Assembly: GCA_963663675.1 (NCBI GenBank)
Contig: OY760498.1
Coordinates: forward strand, 2,790,001 to 2,854,000
Length of the DNA: 64,000 bases
Direction: 5' to 3'
DNA from: CAINVV01 sp963663675
GTDB lineage: Bacteria > Bacteroidota > Bacteroidia > Bacteroidales > Prolixibacteraceae
This document shows, in pieces, positions 43,360 to 53,312 of this stretch (the stretch's first letter is position 1; each line of letters opens with the position of its first letter). The translations under genes and the position numbers were made by a program. The notes below the pieces were generated by a model. The model was given only the letters and a program-made list of their open reading frames with translations, was not told the DNA's origin and made no database searches.

Positions 43360-44020
43360 GTTCATAGAACAAACCGAGAATGGCCTTATAGGTTTTTGGG
43401 AGATAACAGAGTCAACAGATCTCCTGATGTCTCTGTTGCAACCCGACGAACAGGAACTTACCAACTATCAACTTTTCAGAAATGACCTCAGGAAAAGAGA
43501 ATGGACTGCGGCAAGACTGCTGCTCAGGCAGATGACAAGTATTTGTTCAAAAATCGGTTATGACCTTGCCGGAAAACCGGTGCTTTTAAATACACCCGGT
43601 TACATTTCAATTACCCATACATCTGAACGTGTAGCTATCTGTTACCACCCTGAAATGCATCCTGGAATAGATATTGAACTTATCAGCCGCAATACTGAAC
43701 GGGCTGCAAAAAAATTTTTGTCACCGGAAGAAATGAAAGATTGCACCATCGAAGGTCAACTATCCAATAAGGATATACTGCTGCGCTGGTGTGCAAAGGA
43801 AGCAGTATTTAAAATGGTTCCATTTAAGGATGTTGAATTCGCATCGCAGATTGTATGCAATGCTTCACCGCTAATAAATTCGGAAGGAGAAATGTCTGCA
43901 ACATTTACGGGCAATGGCTTAAAACTCCATATTCCGCTGCAGTACAGACAAATCAATGAAATTCTGATGGTATGGGGAACTATTTTACCAGGATATCAAA
44001 CATCTTCTTTTCACCCATAA
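43349..44020 (+). CDS. 4'-phosphopantetheinyl transferase family protein
   Basis: A 223-residue Sfp-type transferase that loads phosphopantetheine onto carrier proteins. Motifs: GYISITHTSERVAICYHPEMHPGIDIELI (the GIDIE metal-binding motif) and the downstream WCAKEAVFKM (WxxKEA). It overlaps gldD and converges with the FAH-family gene by 41 nt. The sfp-like gene after gldD is a known Bacteroidota order. Confidence 0.9.
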   Translation: MAVKFIEQTENGLIGFWEITESTDLLMSLLQPDEQELTNYQLFRNDLRKREWTAARLLLRQMTSICSKIGYDLAGKPVLLNTPGYISITHTSERVAICYHPEMHPGIDIELISRNTERAAKKFLSPEEMKDCTIEGQLSNKDILLRWCAKEAVFKMVPFKDVEFASQIVCNASPLINSEGEMSATFTGNGLKLHIPLQYRQINEILMVWGTILPGYQTSSFHP

Positions 44021-44591
44021 AACCTTCCAGTCTGTCACCAATGGCTACAGGCCCAACTCCTGCCGGTGTTCCTGTATAGATCAGATCACCAATCTTCAGC
44101 GTCACATATTTTGATACATGTTCGATAATCGCATCGAAAGGGAAAATCATCAATTTTGAATCACCTGACTGAACAACTACGCCGTTTCTTTTTAGAGAAA
44201 AAAGTATCTGGTCCATATTAATCAATTCCTCTTTGGTAAGGAACTTCCCCAGTACGGCAGAAGAATCGAACGCCTTTGACTTCTCCCAGGGTAATCCCTT
44301 TTCGATCAGGTGACGCTGCACATCCCTGGCTGTAAAATCAATTCCAAGGCCTATTTCGTTGTAATACCTGCCTGCAAATTTTGCTTCAATATTTTTCCCA
44401 AGCCGGCCAATTTTAATTACCAGTTCAATTTCGTGGTGAATCTCGCTGGAGAAATCCGGAAGGAAAAATGGTTTGTTGTCCTTTAACAGTGCAGAATCCG
44501 GTTTCATGAAAAAAACCGGTTCTGTTGGAACCTCATGCTGAAGTTCCTGCGCGTGCTTCACGTAATTTCGGCCGATACAAATAATCTTCAT
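43980..44591 (-). CDS. fumarylacetoacetate hydrolase (FAH) family protein
   Basis: A 203-residue FAH-fold protein. It begins MKIICIGRNYVKHAQELQHEVPTEPVFFMKPDSAL and has metal-binding acidic residues in HHEIELVIKIGR and GLGIDFTARDVQ, and the closing GDLIYTGTPAGVGPV. Such short proteins include acylpyruvate hydrolases and oxaloacetate decarboxylases; the substrate is not evident. Confidence 0.88.
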   Translation of the reverse strand: MKIICIGRNYVKHAQELQHEVPTEPVFFMKPDSALLKDNKPFFLPDFSSEIHHEIELVIKIGRLGKNIEAKFAGRYYNEIGLGIDFTARDVQRHLIEKGLPWEKSKAFDSSAVLGKFLTKEELINMDQILFSLKRNGVVVQSGDSKLMIFPFDAIIEHVSKYVTLKIGDLIYTGTPAGVGPVAIGDRLEGFMGEKKMFDILVK

Positions 44592-44723
44592 GTGTTATAT
44601 TTTATTTATCAAAGTGACTAATACGGATCAAAACAGCTTATCATCCTAAAATTACGAACCCGGCAGTTATTCTCAATTAAGCCATTTCAAGTAATATCCA
44701 TCTTTGAAAGAGCAGTCACTATT

Positions 44724-45533
44724 TCAAAGTTTCCTGTTCAGAGAACGAAGTTTGATAGCAGTCAGCACTTTCTTTGTGTACAGGGGAAACTCACCGTTCA
44801 TCATCCAGTTGTAATAGGATGGCTCATCAGCCAGCACTTTTTCGACCGGTTTACCTTTGTGCTTGCCAAAGTTGATAACCTCCACATTGTTTTCATCATA
44901 CACGATCCGGCCGGCATAATCGACGTTGCGGTCGAATGAAGAGAAAGCTGAAAGGTGACTGATTTCATTCACAATCGGAACTGAAACTTTGCCACCTTCC
45001 TCGAAGGAGGCACCTTGGTAACGTTCAAGCTGTGCCTGGAGAACTTCGTAGGTTGCTTTTGTATCAGCCATTGCGCTGTGCGCATTTTCGAGATCTTTCT
45101 GAAGGTAAAACTTGCAGGCTGCCGCCAGCGTCCTCTTTTCCATCCTGTGAAATATCGTTTGCACATCAACAAATTTACGTCTTTTGAGATCAATGTCAAC
45201 ATCCGCGCGAAGAAATTCCTCCGTAAGCAACGGAATATCAAAGCGATTTGAATTAAAACCGGCAAGATCACACCCTTCAATGAACCTCGCAAGATTTCTT
45301 GCCTCATCCTTAAAAAGCGGTGCATCCTTTACATGCTCATCATAAATGCCATGAATGGCACTGGCCTGGGGTGGAATAGGTATCCCGGGATTTATAAGCT
45401 GTAGTTTCTCCTCTTCCCTGCCATCCGGTAAAATTTTCAGGAATGCGATCTCCACGATCCGGTCAGTCACAACATTGATTCCGGTAGTTTCCAAGTCCAG
45501 GAAAACAATCGGATTTTTTAAGCTAAGCTTCAT
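44724..45533 (-). CDS. DnaQ-like 3'-5' exonuclease
   Basis: A 269-residue protein. Residues 1-180 form a DEDDh exonuclease domain: FLDLETTGI, AGFNSNRFDIPLL and the HSAMADTKATYEV end with the His-x4-Asp pattern. The C-terminal part (VINFGKHKGKPVEKVLADEPSYYNWMM) resembles the small domain also found in a quorum-regulated virulence-factor family and other nucleases. It could act as a proofreading or repair exonuclease. It follows dnaN on the same strand. Confidence 0.88.
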   Translation of the reverse strand: MKLSLKNPIVFLDLETTGINVVTDRIVEIAFLKILPDGREEEKLQLINPGIPIPPQASAIHGIYDEHVKDAPLFKDEARNLARFIEGCDLAGFNSNRFDIPLLTEEFLRADVDIDLKRRKFVDVQTIFHRMEKRTLAAACKFYLQKDLENAHSAMADTKATYEVLQAQLERYQGASFEEGGKVSVPIVNEISHLSAFSSFDRNVDYAGRIVYDENNVEVINFGKHKGKPVEKVLADEPSYYNWMMNGEFPLYTKKVLTAIKLRSLNRKL

Positions 45534-45551
45534 AAAGAGTTTTGTCTATAC

Positions 45552-45581
45552 AAAAAAACCCGGCATTGATTTTCGCCAGGT
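45552..45581 (-). terminator. terminator after dnaN
   Basis: On the minus strand ACCTGGC pairs with GCCGGGT (one T:G) around a 10-nt loop and is followed by seven Ts. Confidence 0.65.
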
Positions 45582-45603
45582 TTTCCCATCATTTTTATTT
45601 TGG

Positions 45604-46731
45604 CTATGCGTTGATCATCATTGGCATCAGTAGCATCAGCACATCTTCCTGCTCAAATTCCTGTTCAGCAGGCAATAACAGTCCGGCTCTCGAAGGATCG
45701 GAAAGCATCATCTTCACATCAGAAGAAGTAAGATTTGCAAGTATTTCGATCAGGAAAGTAGATTTGAAACCAATCTCCATTTCCTGTCCATCGTAATCAC
45801 ATTTGATCTTTTCCACCGCTGAAATGGCGAAATCAATATCCTGAGCAGAAACAACCAGCTCAGATGCTGTAAGTTTCAGGCGTACCAGGTTACTGGCCTG
45901 GTTGGCAAAAACGGAAACCCTGCGCAATGTATTGTAAAACTCAACCCTGTCAATCAACAGCTTGTTGGGATTATTTACCGGTATCACCGAATTGTAGGCC
46001 GGATATCTTCCTTCTACCAACCTGCAAACCATTTTAAACCCTGTTAACTGGAATATCGCATTCTTCTCATCAAATTCCAGGGTTACATCAAAGTCCTCTT
46101 TGGGAAGAATGTTCTTTAACAGTGAAGCCGGTTTTTTGGGAAGAATAAATGACGCATCATTTTCAGATTTGGCATCAGAACGTTTGTAACGCACCAGTTT
46201 GTGTGCATCGGAAGCGACAAAAGTCATTTCGAGAGGAGATATTTCAATGTTGATGCCGTTCATCACCGGACGAAGTTCATCATCGGCAGTAGCAAACAAG
46301 GTCTTGTTAATCCCGTTCAGGAGAACATCATGAGGCACCTGGATGGAAAAATGTTCAGCATGAAGCGACGGTTGATTGGGAAATTCGTCACCGTTTTGCC
46401 CCGGAATTGAAAACTTTCCGTTGGATGAATAAATGCTCATACCCATGGTATCAGCATCCAGCTCAAACCTCAACGGTTGTTCCGGAAATTCCTTCAAAGT
46501 ATCCAAAAGAATTTTTGCCGGCAAGGCAACCAGGCCATCATCATTTGACTGGTCCAGTTCCATTGTTGTGATGAGGGTGGTTTCCAGGTCTGAGGCAGTC
46601 ACGGAAAGAGTCTTTCCTTCAAGCCTGAACAAAAAATTATCCAGGATTGGCAGGGTATTTTTACTGCTGATCACCCTGCTTATTGCATTCAGGTGCCTTA
46701 GTAATTCGGTACTCGAAACGACAAATTTCAT
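45604..46731 (-). CDS. dnaN: DNA polymerase III beta clamp
   Basis: A 375-residue sliding clamp with three similar domains. It starts MKFVVSSTELLRHLNAISRVISSKNTLPILDNFLF and ends in the LLPAEQEFEQEDVLMLLMPMMIN segment that forms part of the partner-binding pocket. Full length. It stands away from dnaA in this window, as is common in Bacteroidota. Confidence 0.96.
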   Translation of the reverse strand: MKFVVSSTELLRHLNAISRVISSKNTLPILDNFLFRLEGKTLSVTASDLETTLITTMELDQSNDDGLVALPAKILLDTLKEFPEQPLRFELDADTMGMSIYSSNGKFSIPGQNGDEFPNQPSLHAEHFSIQVPHDVLLNGINKTLFATADDELRPVMNGINIEISPLEMTFVASDAHKLVRYKRSDAKSENDASFILPKKPASLLKNILPKEDFDVTLEFDEKNAIFQLTGFKMVCRLVEGRYPAYNSVIPVNNPNKLLIDRVEFYNTLRRVSVFANQASNLVRLKLTASELVVSAQDIDFAISAVEKIKCDYDGQEMEIGFKSTFLIEILANLTSSDVKMMLSDPSRAGLLLPAEQEFEQEDVLMLLMPMMINA

Positions 46732-46906
46732 ATTATTACAATTTTGTTTTTACAGATTATATCGACGATCCGCTCCCATGAAAATCATATTCATTGCTGG
46801 TAAATCACCCTTTTCATTGGATTTCAGAGACCATTCACAAAGTCACGAATATACAAACATTCCCTCATTAATTCGTCCCAAACCCTCTTTTTTTCGCTAC
46901 TAAAAA

Positions 46907-49321
46907 TTACTTTTCGTTCCTCCGTTTTCTGAACCATGCAAACAGTACTCCACCCGCAAGAATCAGCATCAGTGGAAAAAGAAGGTTCAGCCATCGCAGG
47001 AAAGAATCCTGTTCATTTACTTTAACTTTGTCCAAAAGCCTTATTTGCCAGGATTTGTTTTTTAACTCCGACAGGGATGCATCATCACTCAGATACTGAA
47101 CCAGGTTTAAAAAGAAATCGCGGTTGCCGAAGGTTATTTTTGTAACCCGGTCATACCCTAATGGTAATGTTGTAGGTTCCTGCGCAATTCTGTTTACCTT
47201 GTTGGATAACAGTCCGCCATCCGAAAACACGGCCATTTTGGTTGGCACGCTTTCAGAAATGAACTTAAAATCAGCAGGCAATCCTGTCTTATCTATGATC
47301 CTGTTTTTAAAGACTGAACTAAATTTCCCTTCCAGCAGAATTCCGGCAGTCAGGCTGGAACGGTTGAAGAAATCTCTGGAAGGCGGGGCATCAATCATCC
47401 GCAGGCTCACCTGGAGTGGGGCTTCATTTTTCCTGGAAAAAGAAGAAGAACTCAGCAATATACGCTTCCGGATCTCCGGATTCTCTCCTACCGTATCAAG
47501 TGAACTGGTGAATTCCGAAGCAATGGGGGCGACATTCTTTCCGACGGGATGAGATTGCAGCGGATGAAGCAACGGCGAGAAATACCAGGAGGCCAGTGAA
47601 TAATGGGGCGATGCACCCAACGGAGCTGTATTCACGCGTATTTGCATGCACTCAGCATCCTGGATCAGGTCGTTGTTTAAGCGGATTCCATAGTGGTACA
47701 ACTGATCCTTTAGATTGAGGTCGACAGGCATCGCAAGCGTTGTCATCCCTTCAGACAAGCTGTCGAGGCTAACTCTGACAGGGTCTATGAGCCAGATCAT
47801 TTTCCCTCCTTTCATCAGGTACTGATCCAAAATCAGTTTGTCACTTTCCGGAAAATCCGTCTGAGGATTAGCAATTATCAGTACCTTGATACTGTCGGGG
47901 TTTGCCAATAGACGGTTACAATTGACCCTGGAAACTTTGTACCATGCTGCCAGGGTATTTGAGAAATCGAATACTTGTAAGGAATCTGCTTCGTTGTGTC
48001 CTTCAAGGAAAGCAACATGAACCGGATTTTCACGCATGAGTGTCAGGACGGCATTCATCAGCTCAAATTCGAGTCTTTCGACCGACCGGTTCAAATTTTC
48101 CTCTGCCGGCAGTGTCGGATCGTTATTGAGGAGATTTACTACGCATTTCTTATTCTGGTACTTCAGAACCAGAGATGGAAATACCAGTTTAGTTGTGATT
48201 CCCTGTTCCGTCTTAATTCTTAAATCAGTCCAGTTAATTCCCTGTTGCAGCAAGCTGTTAAAATATTCTTTCCGTTCTGAGGCCGGCACCTCTTTGTAAG
48301 GATCAATTCTTCTGACATAAATCGAATTTTTACCATACTGCTGAATATCAAGCAATTTCTCTTCAACAGCAGTCTTTAACCTGCGGAATCCCGGGGGAAT
48401 GTCGCCTTCCAGGTACAATTCCGCCAACAAAGGATGCTCCATTTTTTTAAGAACCCTGATGGATGCATCTGAAAGGGTGTATCTTTTTTCAGCGGTGAAG
48501 TCAATTCTGAACAGACGGAATGAAGTCAGGGAGACAAGTACGGCAAACAGAAAAAGATAGGAGGCAATTCTATGGGTCCTGATGGAATAACCTGTTCTTT
48601 TCCATTGGAGTGCAATCCCGGTGAGGGTAAGAAAAACGATAGTAACTGTAATAAAATATGACAGATCACGGCTGTCAATCAATCCACGGCTTACAGATTC
48701 ATAATGGGATGAAATACCCATTGAAACAAGCAAGGCAGACCATGCCGACGACATGATCAGATCGGAAAGCAACTCAAAACCGGAAAAGAGAAAGAATGAT
48801 ATCAAAACTGCAACAACGAATGCAATAATCTGATTTTCAGTTATTGAAGAGGCAAAAAGCCCAACCGAAAGGAATATCAGCGCCAGGAAAAGAAGTCCAA
48901 TATAACTGCCGATAGTAGCAGCCACATCTATTATTCCCACCGGATGACCCAATTCATACACTGAAAAGAAATAAACCAGCGACAGGATCAAAGTCAGGAT
49001 AACAACGATAAAAGCAGCAGACAATTTCGCTGCAATAAGGCTGTAAACAGAAACCGGCCTTGTCAGCAACAACTCCATGGTGCCATTCCGCATCTCTTCT
49101 GAAAAAAGCCGCATGGAAATTGCGGGAATCAGAAAAAGATAAAGCCAGGGAGCAAGATCGAAAAATGCTGAGAGCGAAGCATAACCACCCGACAGAATAT
49201 TCATATTTCCTTCAAAAAACCACAGGAACAGTCCGGAAATCAATGCGAAAACGATCAGTATCATGTAGGCAATCAATGATCCGAAAAATTGAAGCAATTC
49301 CTTTTTTATCAGACTAATCAT
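46907..49321 (-). CDS. GldF-GldG fusion (ABC transporter component)
   Basis: An 804-residue protein. Residues 1-240 are a GldF-type ABC-2 permease with six helices (KKELLQFFGSLIAYMILIVFALISGLFLWFF, then RLFSEEMRNGTMELLLTRPVS near 71-91). Residues about 241-804 are GldG-like: a membrane helix near 253-270, RIDFTAEKRYTLSDASIRVLKKM, an N-terminal ABC-type substrate-like region and a last helix near 780. In Flavobacterium these are two genes of about 241 and 561 residues; here they are one ORF with no stop between. The ATPase partner GldA is not in the window. Confidence 0.85.
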   Translation of the reverse strand: MISLIKKELLQFFGSLIAYMILIVFALISGLFLWFFEGNMNILSGGYASLSAFFDLAPWLYLFLIPAISMRLFSEEMRNGTMELLLTRPVSVYSLIAAKLSAAFIVVILTLILSLVYFFSVYELGHPVGIIDVAATIGSYIGLLFLALIFLSVGLFASSITENQIIAFVVAVLISFFLFSGFELLSDLIMSSAWSALLVSMGISSHYESVSRGLIDSRDLSYFITVTIVFLTLTGIALQWKRTGYSIRTHRIASYLFLFAVLVSLTSFRLFRIDFTAEKRYTLSDASIRVLKKMEHPLLAELYLEGDIPPGFRRLKTAVEEKLLDIQQYGKNSIYVRRIDPYKEVPASERKEYFNSLLQQGINWTDLRIKTEQGITTKLVFPSLVLKYQNKKCVVNLLNNDPTLPAEENLNRSVERLEFELMNAVLTLMRENPVHVAFLEGHNEADSLQVFDFSNTLAAWYKVSRVNCNRLLANPDSIKVLIIANPQTDFPESDKLILDQYLMKGGKMIWLIDPVRVSLDSLSEGMTTLAMPVDLNLKDQLYHYGIRLNNDLIQDAECMQIRVNTAPLGASPHYSLASWYFSPLLHPLQSHPVGKNVAPIASEFTSSLDTVGENPEIRKRILLSSSSFSRKNEAPLQVSLRMIDAPPSRDFFNRSSLTAGILLEGKFSSVFKNRIIDKTGLPADFKFISESVPTKMAVFSDGGLLSNKVNRIAQEPTTLPLGYDRVTKITFGNRDFFLNLVQYLSDDASLSELKNKSWQIRLLDKVKVNEQDSFLRWLNLLFPLMLILAGGVLFAWFRKRRNEK

Positions 49322-49359
49322 ACCCGGAACTTCTTTGTTATCAATATATTAATATTATT

Positions 49360-50487
49360 TCAATTCCTGAGCAACCGGACCATTTCCCCGGCAGCTCTTT
49401 CGGCGCATCCGGGCGGACCAAGTTTTTCGAGCATTAGCTTATAATTGTTCAGCATCTCAGCCCGGTACCGTTCATCCTCCAGGATCCTTTTCAACTCAGC
49501 CGACACATTAGCCGGAGTACAGTTCTCCTGGAAATACTCCTTTACAATTTCTTTGTCCATTACCAGGTTAACCAGGGAAAACCATGGTATTTTGAGAAAA
49601 TATTTTTTCAGCAGAGATGTAAATCTCCCAAGTTCCATAATATAACAAACCACCTGCGGGATATTGATTACTGCTGTTTCCAGTGTTGCTGTTCCGGATG
49701 CCACAACCGCTGCCCTGGATTGTTGTAAAAGCTCATAGGTTTTTCCGAAAATCACAGGAATCTTCTTTTCCGGCATATTATCCTGGTACAATTCAAGTGG
49801 CAAAGAAGGAGCACCGGCAATAACAAACTGGTAGGAAGGGAAAAGATCTGCCACCTTGACCAGTACCGGCAGAATAAGCTTTATCTCCTGTCTGCGGCTT
49901 CCTGCAAGCAAAGCTACTATCGGACGGTCTTCCAGTCCGGTTTCGTCAATAAACTCCTGCCTGGTCTGGTTTATACAAGACCGTACTGCCAGTTCGTCGA
50001 CTGTCGGATTGCCCACGTACCTGACCTTATAACCGTATTTGTCGTAAAAATCCTTCTCGAAAGGGAAAATAGTGAATACTTCATCCACATAATTTTTTAC
50101 CCATTTGACGCGACCCGACTTCCAGGCCCATATCTTAGGCGAGATGTAGTAGAAGGTCCTGATATTATGTTCTTTGGCAAACCTTGACATCCGCAGGTTA
50201 AAACCGGGATAATCAACCAGGATCAGTACATCCGGATTGAATTCTATCAATTTTTCTTCTGCCAGTTTAAAGTTTTTCCTGATCTGTTTCAGGTTCAGCA
50301 ATACCGTAAAAAACCCCATAAAAGCCATTTCACGGTAGTGTTTCAAAAGCGTTCCCCCATGTGTGGCCATCAAATCTCCACCAAAAAAACTAAATTTCGC
50401 TTCCGGATCCTTTTTTTTAATGCCACCCATCAGATGAGCTGCATGTAAATCACCCGAGGCTTCTCCTGCAATAATAAAATATCTCAT
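49360..50487 (-). CDS. lpxB: lipid-A-disaccharide synthase
   Basis: A 375-residue GT19 glycosyltransferase joining UDP-diacylglucosamine and lipid X. Motifs: IAGEASGDLHAAHLM at the start, VLILVDYPGFNLRMSRFAKEH, YYISPKIWAWKSGRVKWVK, LLAGSRRQEIKLILPV and ASGTATLETAV. Full length. It is downstream of surE and a small membrane gene on the same strand, so it is probably in one transcript with them. Confidence 0.96.
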   Translation of the reverse strand: MRYFIIAGEASGDLHAAHLMGGIKKKDPEAKFSFFGGDLMATHGGTLLKHYREMAFMGFFTVLLNLKQIRKNFKLAEEKLIEFNPDVLILVDYPGFNLRMSRFAKEHNIRTFYYISPKIWAWKSGRVKWVKNYVDEVFTIFPFEKDFYDKYGYKVRYVGNPTVDELAVRSCINQTRQEFIDETGLEDRPIVALLAGSRRQEIKLILPVLVKVADLFPSYQFVIAGAPSLPLELYQDNMPEKKIPVIFGKTYELLQQSRAAVVASGTATLETAVINIPQVVCYIMELGRFTSLLKKYFLKIPWFSLVNLVMDKEIVKEYFQENCTPANVSAELKRILEDERYRAEMLNNYKLMLEKLGPPGCAERAAGEMVRLLRN

Positions 50488-50515
50488 CTGATTGTCAATT
50501 GGTTACAAAAATGCA

Positions 50516-50827
50516 TCACAGGATAAATTTCAATGCAAAGATTAGGATTGCGAAAATGACAGTGACAGCCATTGTCCCCCTGCCGGACCTGAACCTGTTG
50601 GTACGCACAAAAAACATGAATGGAATCAGATTTGGAAAAACGGATAGGCTCATGACATGCACGATTGTACCTGTTTCAAGCAGGCGGTGCCAGTAATTTC
50701 CGAAGGTAAGATCATGGAACCGGAACATGAAATAAAGAAGGAAAAATACGACCGGAAAACACAGTCCAAGAAAAAAGCCAAGCCAGAAATTATTCATTCC
50801 GGATGGTTGTGTGTATGTAGCGCTCAT
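50516..50827 (-). CDS. small membrane protein between surE and lpxB
   Basis: A 103-residue protein with three predicted helices (about 15-32, 55-72 and 85-102). No family recognised. It begins MSATYTQPSGMNNFWLGFFL and has a positively charged loop (VRTNRFRSGRG). It is 4 nt after surE and 28 nt before lpxB, so it is part of that operon and probably acts in the envelope. Confidence 0.6.
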   Translation of the reverse strand: MSATYTQPSGMNNFWLGFFLGLCFPVVFFLLYFMFRFHDLTFGNYWHRLLETGTIVHVMSLSVFPNLIPFMFFVRTNRFRSGRGTMAVTVIFAILIFALKFIL

Positions 50828-50831
50828 AAGG

Positions 50832-51593
50832 TCAGAATTTCCATTTTTGCATGAACTGAAAGGCGGTATAAGCCGTCAGATCTGTTGTTACGGGAACTAC
50901 TGAAACAAAACCGTTGAGAAGGGCAAAAGTATCCGTATCCCTGGCTTCATTTTCCGCATCATTAAAATAACCAGTCATCCAGTAGTAGTCGCGTCCGTGC
51001 GGATCAGTTCTCTTTTCAAACTCCTCAACCCATTTTCCGCGGGTCTGACGAGAGAAATTTATCCCTTTCACCTCCCCTTTGGGAATATTTACATTCAGGC
51101 AGATTCCATCCGGCAAGCCATATTCAGCAACTTTCTGAAAGATGCGGGCCACCACTTTTTTTGCTTTGGTAAAATCTGCTTCCTGCGAATAATCATCCAA
51201 AGAAAATCCAATAGATGGTACACCATGAATTGACCCCTCGATCGCCGCACCCATCGTACCGGAATATAAAACTGATATTGAGGTATTTGCCCCGTGATTG
51301 ATACCGGAGATCACAAAATCCGGAAGACGGTCAAGAACTTTGTTACATGCCAGTTTGACGCAATCTACCGGGGTTCCGGAGCATGAATATATCACCAGTC
51401 CCTCTTCCTCCTGAACTTTAGTGAGCCGCAGGGGATGTTCAACCGTAATGGCATGGGACATTCCGGAATGAGGACTGTCCGGGGCAACGACAACAATGTT
51501 ACCAAACAGCCTGATCACTTCAACAAGTTCGATCAGACCCCTGGCAAAAACCCCATCATCATTGGATATCAATATCAAAGGGCGTTCTTCCAT
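50832..51593 (-). CDS. surE: 5'/3'-nucleotidase SurE
   Basis: A 253-residue stationary-phase survival phosphatase. It has the metal site in LILISNDDGVFARGL, the conserved ASN-like VVAPDSPHSGMSHAIT, GTPVDCVKLA and SGINHGANTSISVLYSGTMGAAIEG. It dephosphorylates nucleoside monophosphates. The following lpxB is a frequent neighbour in Bacteroidota. Confidence 0.96.
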   Translation of the reverse strand: MEERPLILISNDDGVFARGLIELVEVIRLFGNIVVVAPDSPHSGMSHAITVEHPLRLTKVQEEEGLVIYSCSGTPVDCVKLACNKVLDRLPDFVISGINHGANTSISVLYSGTMGAAIEGSIHGVPSIGFSLDDYSQEADFTKAKKVVARIFQKVAEYGLPDGICLNVNIPKGEVKGINFSRQTRGKWVEEFEKRTDPHGRDYYWMTGYFNDAENEARDTDTFALLNGFVSVVPVTTDLTAYTAFQFMQKWKF

Positions 51594-52055
51594 ATTTTGG
51601 ATATTTTGGTCAAAGATAATCGTTCAATTTGAATAAAATACCAATATTCTGATCAGGAATGGTTAAAGTATGGTTGTTGAAACTAATGGAGTTTTCAGAA
51701 ATTAACAGAACCACAGGGAGATAAGGATCAAGCAAATTAGGATGGTGAAGTTTCAACCTTTGCGGTTTGACCTACCCCAACACCTCCGTGGGAAGGGGGT
51801 TATGTTAAGTTGTTGATCCGGACACAAATCAGAAGTCGCCCAATTGGGGAGATCTAGAAGGATCTAACAAATGAATCAGGAAATGTAAAATGTGTAATTG
51901 ACTTATTTAATTAATTTATTTATATAACTACATATCAGATATTTATCGTATTTTAAGGATGCCAGGCGCCAAAATAAGCGCCTGGAATCTTGCCGAATGA
52001 ATCCAAATTTTAAGATACTTAGCATTTTAAGTACTTTAAAATTATTCTAAAATGG
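51594..52055. other. gene-free stretch between surE and the glycosyltransferase
   Basis: About 460 nt without a supported gene. It holds a perfect 8-bp stem (CCAGGCGC 51962-51969 with GCGCCTGG 51978-51985) without a T tract, and a short CCCAATTGGGG palindrome near 51840. It probably contains the promoters for the two divergent genes. Confidence 0.5.
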
Positions 52056-52063
52056 TAACTTTG
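52056..52063 (+). promoter_or_regulatory. -7 promoter-like box before the glycosyltransferase
   Basis: TAACTTTG fits TAnnTTTG. It ends 8 nt before ATG 52072 and overlaps the alternative GTG at 52063, which argues for ATG 52072 as the start. Confidence 0.4.
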
Positions 52064-52071
52064 TGTTCAGG

Positions 52072-53238
52072 ATGGAAAAATTGAGAAGAAAGATTGTCCT
52101 GCTTGGCACAACGTGGCCTTTCCGCCCTGGAGGTATTGCCACTTTCAATGAACGGCTTGCACGGGCCCTGATCAGTCAGGGCAACGAAGTTGTAATATAC
52201 ACATTTTCACTTCAGTACCCGAATTTTCTATTTCCCGGCAAAGGACAATATTCTGATCAGCCGGCCCCGGCAGACCTTGAAATCAGGATAAAGGTCAATT
52301 CGGTCAACCCCTTGAACTGGATTCGGGTTGGCAGGGAACTTCGCAAATTATCACCAGATGTACTGGTAATACGTTTCTGGATTCCTTTAATGGCCCCGGC
52401 TCTGGGAACCATTGCCAGGATAGTCAGGAGGAATCGTCACACAAGAATCATCTCCCTGACAGACAATATAGTACCACACGAAAGAAGATTTGGAGATTTG
52501 ATCCTGACCAGGTATTTTCTCAAGAGTATTGACGGATTTATTACTTTATCACACAAGGTACTTGAGGATCTGAAAAAATTCAGGCCTTCAGCGCCGTCGC
52601 TTTACACGCCGCATCCGCTTTACGACAACTTCGGCATAGCGGTATCGCGCGAGGTCGCATTGAAGAAGCTAGGCCTTGACCCGGATTACAAATACCTGCT
52701 TTTCTTTGGATTTATTCGTGAATACAAAGGTCTTGACTGGCTGTTGACTGCTTTTGCCGATCCAAGGTTGAGGGATTTCAGGATAAAATTGCTGGTTGCC
52801 GGTGAATACTACACTTCCAGCCAGAAATATGAAGGGATTATCCGGGAGAATCATCTTGAAGAACATATAATTTTGCACACCCACTTTATCGCGGATGAAA
52901 TGGTTCCGTACTATTTCAGTGCTGCGGACCTCATTGTCCAGCCTTACAAGAGTGCCACACAAAGCGGAGTCACGCAGGTTGCCTACCATTTTGAAAAGCC
53001 AATCCTTGTAACTGATGTAGGAGGATTGGGAGAAATTGTCCCGGACAAAAAGGTCGGATATACAGTATCTCCGGATCCTTCTTCCATCGCGGCAGCGCTT
53101 ATCGATTTTTTTGAAAATGACCGGGCAGTAGTATATATTGAGAATCTCAAAGCAGAAAAAAGTCGCTTTTCCTGGGAAAAAATGGTTGAAACCTTTGATA
53201 AACTTGATGAACAGATACTAAAAAATAGGTTAATTTAG
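52072..53238 (+). CDS. glycosyltransferase, GT4-like
   Basis: About 388 residues, GT-B fold. The N-terminal half has LLGTTWPFRPGGIATFNERLARALISQGNEV. The C-terminal nucleotide-sugar half has LLFFGFIREYKGLDWLL, VQPYKSATQSGVTQVAYHFEKPILVTDVGGLGEIV with the E-x7-E-like region. This is the GT4/GT1 family; donor and acceptor are unknown. No polysaccharide neighbours are present; relA/spoT follows 74 nt later. Confidence 0.88.
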   Translation: MEKLRRKIVLLGTTWPFRPGGIATFNERLARALISQGNEVVIYTFSLQYPNFLFPGKGQYSDQPAPADLEIRIKVNSVNPLNWIRVGRELRKLSPDVLVIRFWIPLMAPALGTIARIVRRNRHTRIISLTDNIVPHERRFGDLILTRYFLKSIDGFITLSHKVLEDLKKFRPSAPSLYTPHPLYDNFGIAVSREVALKKLGLDPDYKYLLFFGFIREYKGLDWLLTAFADPRLRDFRIKLLVAGEYYTSSQKYEGIIRENHLEEHIILHTHFIADEMVPYYFSAADLIVQPYKSATQSGVTQVAYHFEKPILVTDVGGLGEIVPDKKVGYTVSPDPSSIAAALIDFFENDRAVVYIENLKAEKSRFSWEKMVETFDKLDEQILKNRLI

Positions 53239-53312
53239 TTCGGTCATGCCTGGGCACAACTTTTGTATCCATGCATGAAAAAATATTGATTATTGGGTCC
53301 TTATAGTAACAA

